Assembly (NCBI RefSeq): GCF_000717245.1
Contig: NZ_JNYQ01000008.1
Location: 62,001-126,000 of the forward strand
Direction: 5' to 3'
Source of the DNA: Kitasatospora papulosa
GTDB taxonomy: Bacteria > Actinomycetota > Actinomycetes > Streptomycetales > Streptomycetaceae
DNA length: 64,000 nt
Shown: positions 62,721 through 64,000 of the stretch, piece by piece
Layout: every line of letters starts with the position of its first letter
Position numbering within the stretch: the first letter of the stretch is position 1
Translations under genes and position numbers: made by a program
Notes under the pieces: model-generated
The model's input: the letters and a program-made list of their open reading frames with translations, nothing else
Database searches by the model: none
Told to the model about the DNA's origin: nothing

Positions 62721-64000
62721 ATCAACGACACCAGCCGTACACCGCCACCCTCCCCGGCCGCTCGGGGACCACTCCGCCCGGCGCGTTCCGCCAGATTCGC
62801 CGAGGCACTCCGTCTCGCGGTGGCGGAGGGGCTGCTGGGCGAGCAGCGCCCCCTCGCGGGCTTCCTGGACGCCGACGGCATACGCGACTCCGTGGACGCG
62901 CTGCGGGCGGCCTTCGCCGCCGAGCCGGGCGTACGGGTGCTGCACACCTTCGCGGCGAAGGCGGCCTCGCTGGTCCCGGTACTGCGGCTGCTCGCGGACT
63001 GCGGCATGGGCTGCGAGGTGGCGAGCCCGGGCGAACTGAGGCTCGCGGTGGAGGCCGGTTTCCCTCCGGCGCGCATCGTCCTGGACTCGCCCGCCAAGAC
63101 CCGGGCCGAGCTGAGACTGGCGCTGGCCCTCGGTGTCGCCGTGAACGCGGACAGTTTCGGTGAGATCAGGCGCATCGAGGAACTCCGCTCGCCCGGCTCG
63201 CCGTCCGTTCTCGGGTTGCGCGTGAACCCGCAGGTGGGAGGCGGTTCGATCGGTGCCATGAGCACGGCGACGGCCACCTCCAAGTTCGGCGTGGCCCTGC
63301 GGGACCCCGGAGCACGGGAGCGTGTCGTCCAGACCTTCGCCGAGCGTCCCTGGCTGACCAGACTGCACGCCCACGTCGGCTCGCAAGGGTGCTCGCTGGA
63401 GCTCATCGCCGCGGGCATCGCGGAGACGTACGGGCTCGCCGAGGAGATCAACGAGGTACTGGGCACGCGCCGGATCACCGGCATGGACATCGGGGGCGGT
63501 CTGCCGGTCAACTTCTCCGACGACGAGAGCCGTCCCGCCTTCGCGGAGTACGTCACGGCGCTCCGCGCCGCGGCTCCGGGGATGTTCGACGGGCGCTACG
63601 AGCTGGTCACCGAGTTCGGCAGGTCGCTGCTCGCCAAGAACGGCTTCATCGGGGCACGGGTCGAGTACACGAAGGAGGCCGGCGGGCGCCGCATCGCGCT
63701 CACCCACGCGGGGGCACAGGTCGCCACCCGCACGGTGTTCATGCCCGACGCCTGGCCGCTCCGGGTCGGCGCCTTCGACGGAGAAGGCAACCCCCGGAGC
63801 GGACGGACGATGGTCCAGGACATCGCGGGGCCCTGCTGCTTCGCCGGGGACCTCGTGGCCCAGGCCCGTGAACTGCCCGAACTCCACGAGGGCGACTTCG
63901 TGATCCTGTACGACACGGGGGCGTACTACTTCTCCACCCCCTGGAGCTACAACAGCCTGCCCCGGCCTGCGGTGTACGGCTTCGCGGGCGGTAGCGGCGG
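62721..64000 (+). CDS. Diaminopimelate decarboxylase-like PLP enzyme, C-terminus beyond window
   Basis: Fold type III PLP enzyme: FAAKAASLVPVLR (PLP Lys), GMGCEVASPGEL, LHAHVGSQG, GMDIGGGLPVNF, ELVTEFGRSLLAKNG and the Cys-containing DIAGPCCFAGDL. Matches the LysA/ornithine-type decarboxylase family; substrate could be meso-DAP or another amino acid. No canonical start codon fits well. The best ribosome-binding site (GAGG, 5-base spacer) precedes an ATC at 62721 (INDTSRTPPP); the first in-frame GTG is at 62820, inside the conserved part and without an RBS. Start is thus uncertain; 62721 is given as best guess. Runs to the window end. Confidence 0.8.
   Translation, partial: MNDTSRTPPPSPAARGPLRPARSARFAEALRLAVAEGLLGEQRPLAGFLDADGIRDSVDALRAAFAAEPGVRVLHTFAAKAASLVPVLRLLADCGMGCEVASPGELRLAVEAGFPPARIVLDSPAKTRAELRLALALGVAVNADSFGEIRRIEELRSPGSPSVLGLRVNPQVGGGSIGAMSTATATSKFGVALRDPGARERVVQTFAERPWLTRLHAHVGSQGCSLELIAAGIAETYGLAEEINEVLGTRRITGMDIGGGLPVNFSDDESRPAFAEYVTALRAAAPGMFDGRYELVTEFGRSLLAKNGFIGARVEYTKEAGGRRIALTHAGAQVATRTVFMPDAWPLRVGAFDGEGNPRSGRTMVQDIAGPCCFAGDLVAQARELPELHEGDFVILYDTGAYYFSTPWSYNSLPRPAVYGFAGGSG

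Noticed and set aside
1..64000. Prophage, integrative element or insertion sequence
   Set aside because: No integrase, transposase, terminal inverted repeats, tRNA attachment site or CRISPR repeats were seen; composition is even across the window.

Overview
The window is very GC-rich, codes mainly with GC3-rich codons, starts genes freely with GTG and TTG, and carries families typical of Streptomyces: SigB-type sigma factor, SpoIIE phosphatases, DUF5709, WS/DGAT, Rpf-LysM-M23 cell-wall enzyme, streptogrisin-like protease, LacI and ROK sugar regulators. It is most likely a chromosomal segment of a Streptomyces or close relative. No rRNA, tRNA, CRISPR array, transposase or integrase was found.\n\nLayout. 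1-5.5 kb (mostly minus): a solute:sodium symporter with its DUF485 partner and a LytTR response regulator, a broken anti-sigma-factor gene, an Fpg/Nei glycosylase, and a two-gene lactonase/aldo-keto reductase unit for deoxysugar oxidation. 5.5-12 kb: a WS/DGAT acyltransferase, a PAS-GAF-SpoIIE-ATPase protein, and a plus-strand operon YndJ / DUF1990 / lipase maturation factor behind a perfect 20-bp palindrome. 12-16 kb: an unassigned 57-residue protein, a zinc-finger SDR and an MFS carrier. 16-21 kb: a SigB-type sigma factor followed by a signalling block (receiver-PP2C, CHASE3-HAMP kinase, small response regulator, anti-sigma-type ATPase). 21-24.7 kb: a DMT transporter preceded by a coupled 29-codon ORF, an Rpf/LysM/M23 enzyme, and a LacI regulator. 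24.8-29.7 kb: a ROK regulator and an ABC sugar importer whose final beta-glucosidase gene is reduced to a frameshifted stub next to an intact terminator. 32-37 kb: three secreted proteins (glycosidase, DUF1996, S1 protease), each with the same AGAGCGCTCT-core operator; the LacI gene 10 kb away carries a similar one.\n\n41.7-53.1 kb is the most interesting part: ten minus-strand genes in which every junction is a 4-bp ATGA/GTGA overlap. They encode an ATP-grasp ligase, a DUF364 protein (a family named for putative heavy-metal chelation), a cysteine-synthase-like PLP enzyme, an enolase-superfamily epimerase, an MFS exporter, a methyltransferase, and a complete nickel/peptide-type ABC importer with two fused ATPases. 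The promoter contains a sequence resembling the actinobacterial Zur (zinc) box. I read this as a candidate zinc-regulated small metallophore system that is made, exported and re-imported by one operon, and that matches neither the staphylopine nor the EDDS gene sets. A second MurE-type ligase lies just downstream.\n\n53-64 kb: DUF5709, an ABC exporter, a MerR-HEAT/HEAT pair with its own operator, a short ORF resembling the Streptomyces cysteine leader peptides ahead of an alkanesulfonate-monooxygenase-like LLM enzyme, 6-phosphogluconate dehydrogenase, a voltage-gated-type channel with an unusual filter, the C-terminal half of a family 1 encapsulin, and a diaminopimelate-decarboxylase-like gene that runs off the window and lacks an obvious canonical start codon. 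Four decayed or truncated genes (anti-sigma factor, GH1 glucosidase, encapsulin, possibly the decarboxylase start) suggest ongoing loss of accessory functions.
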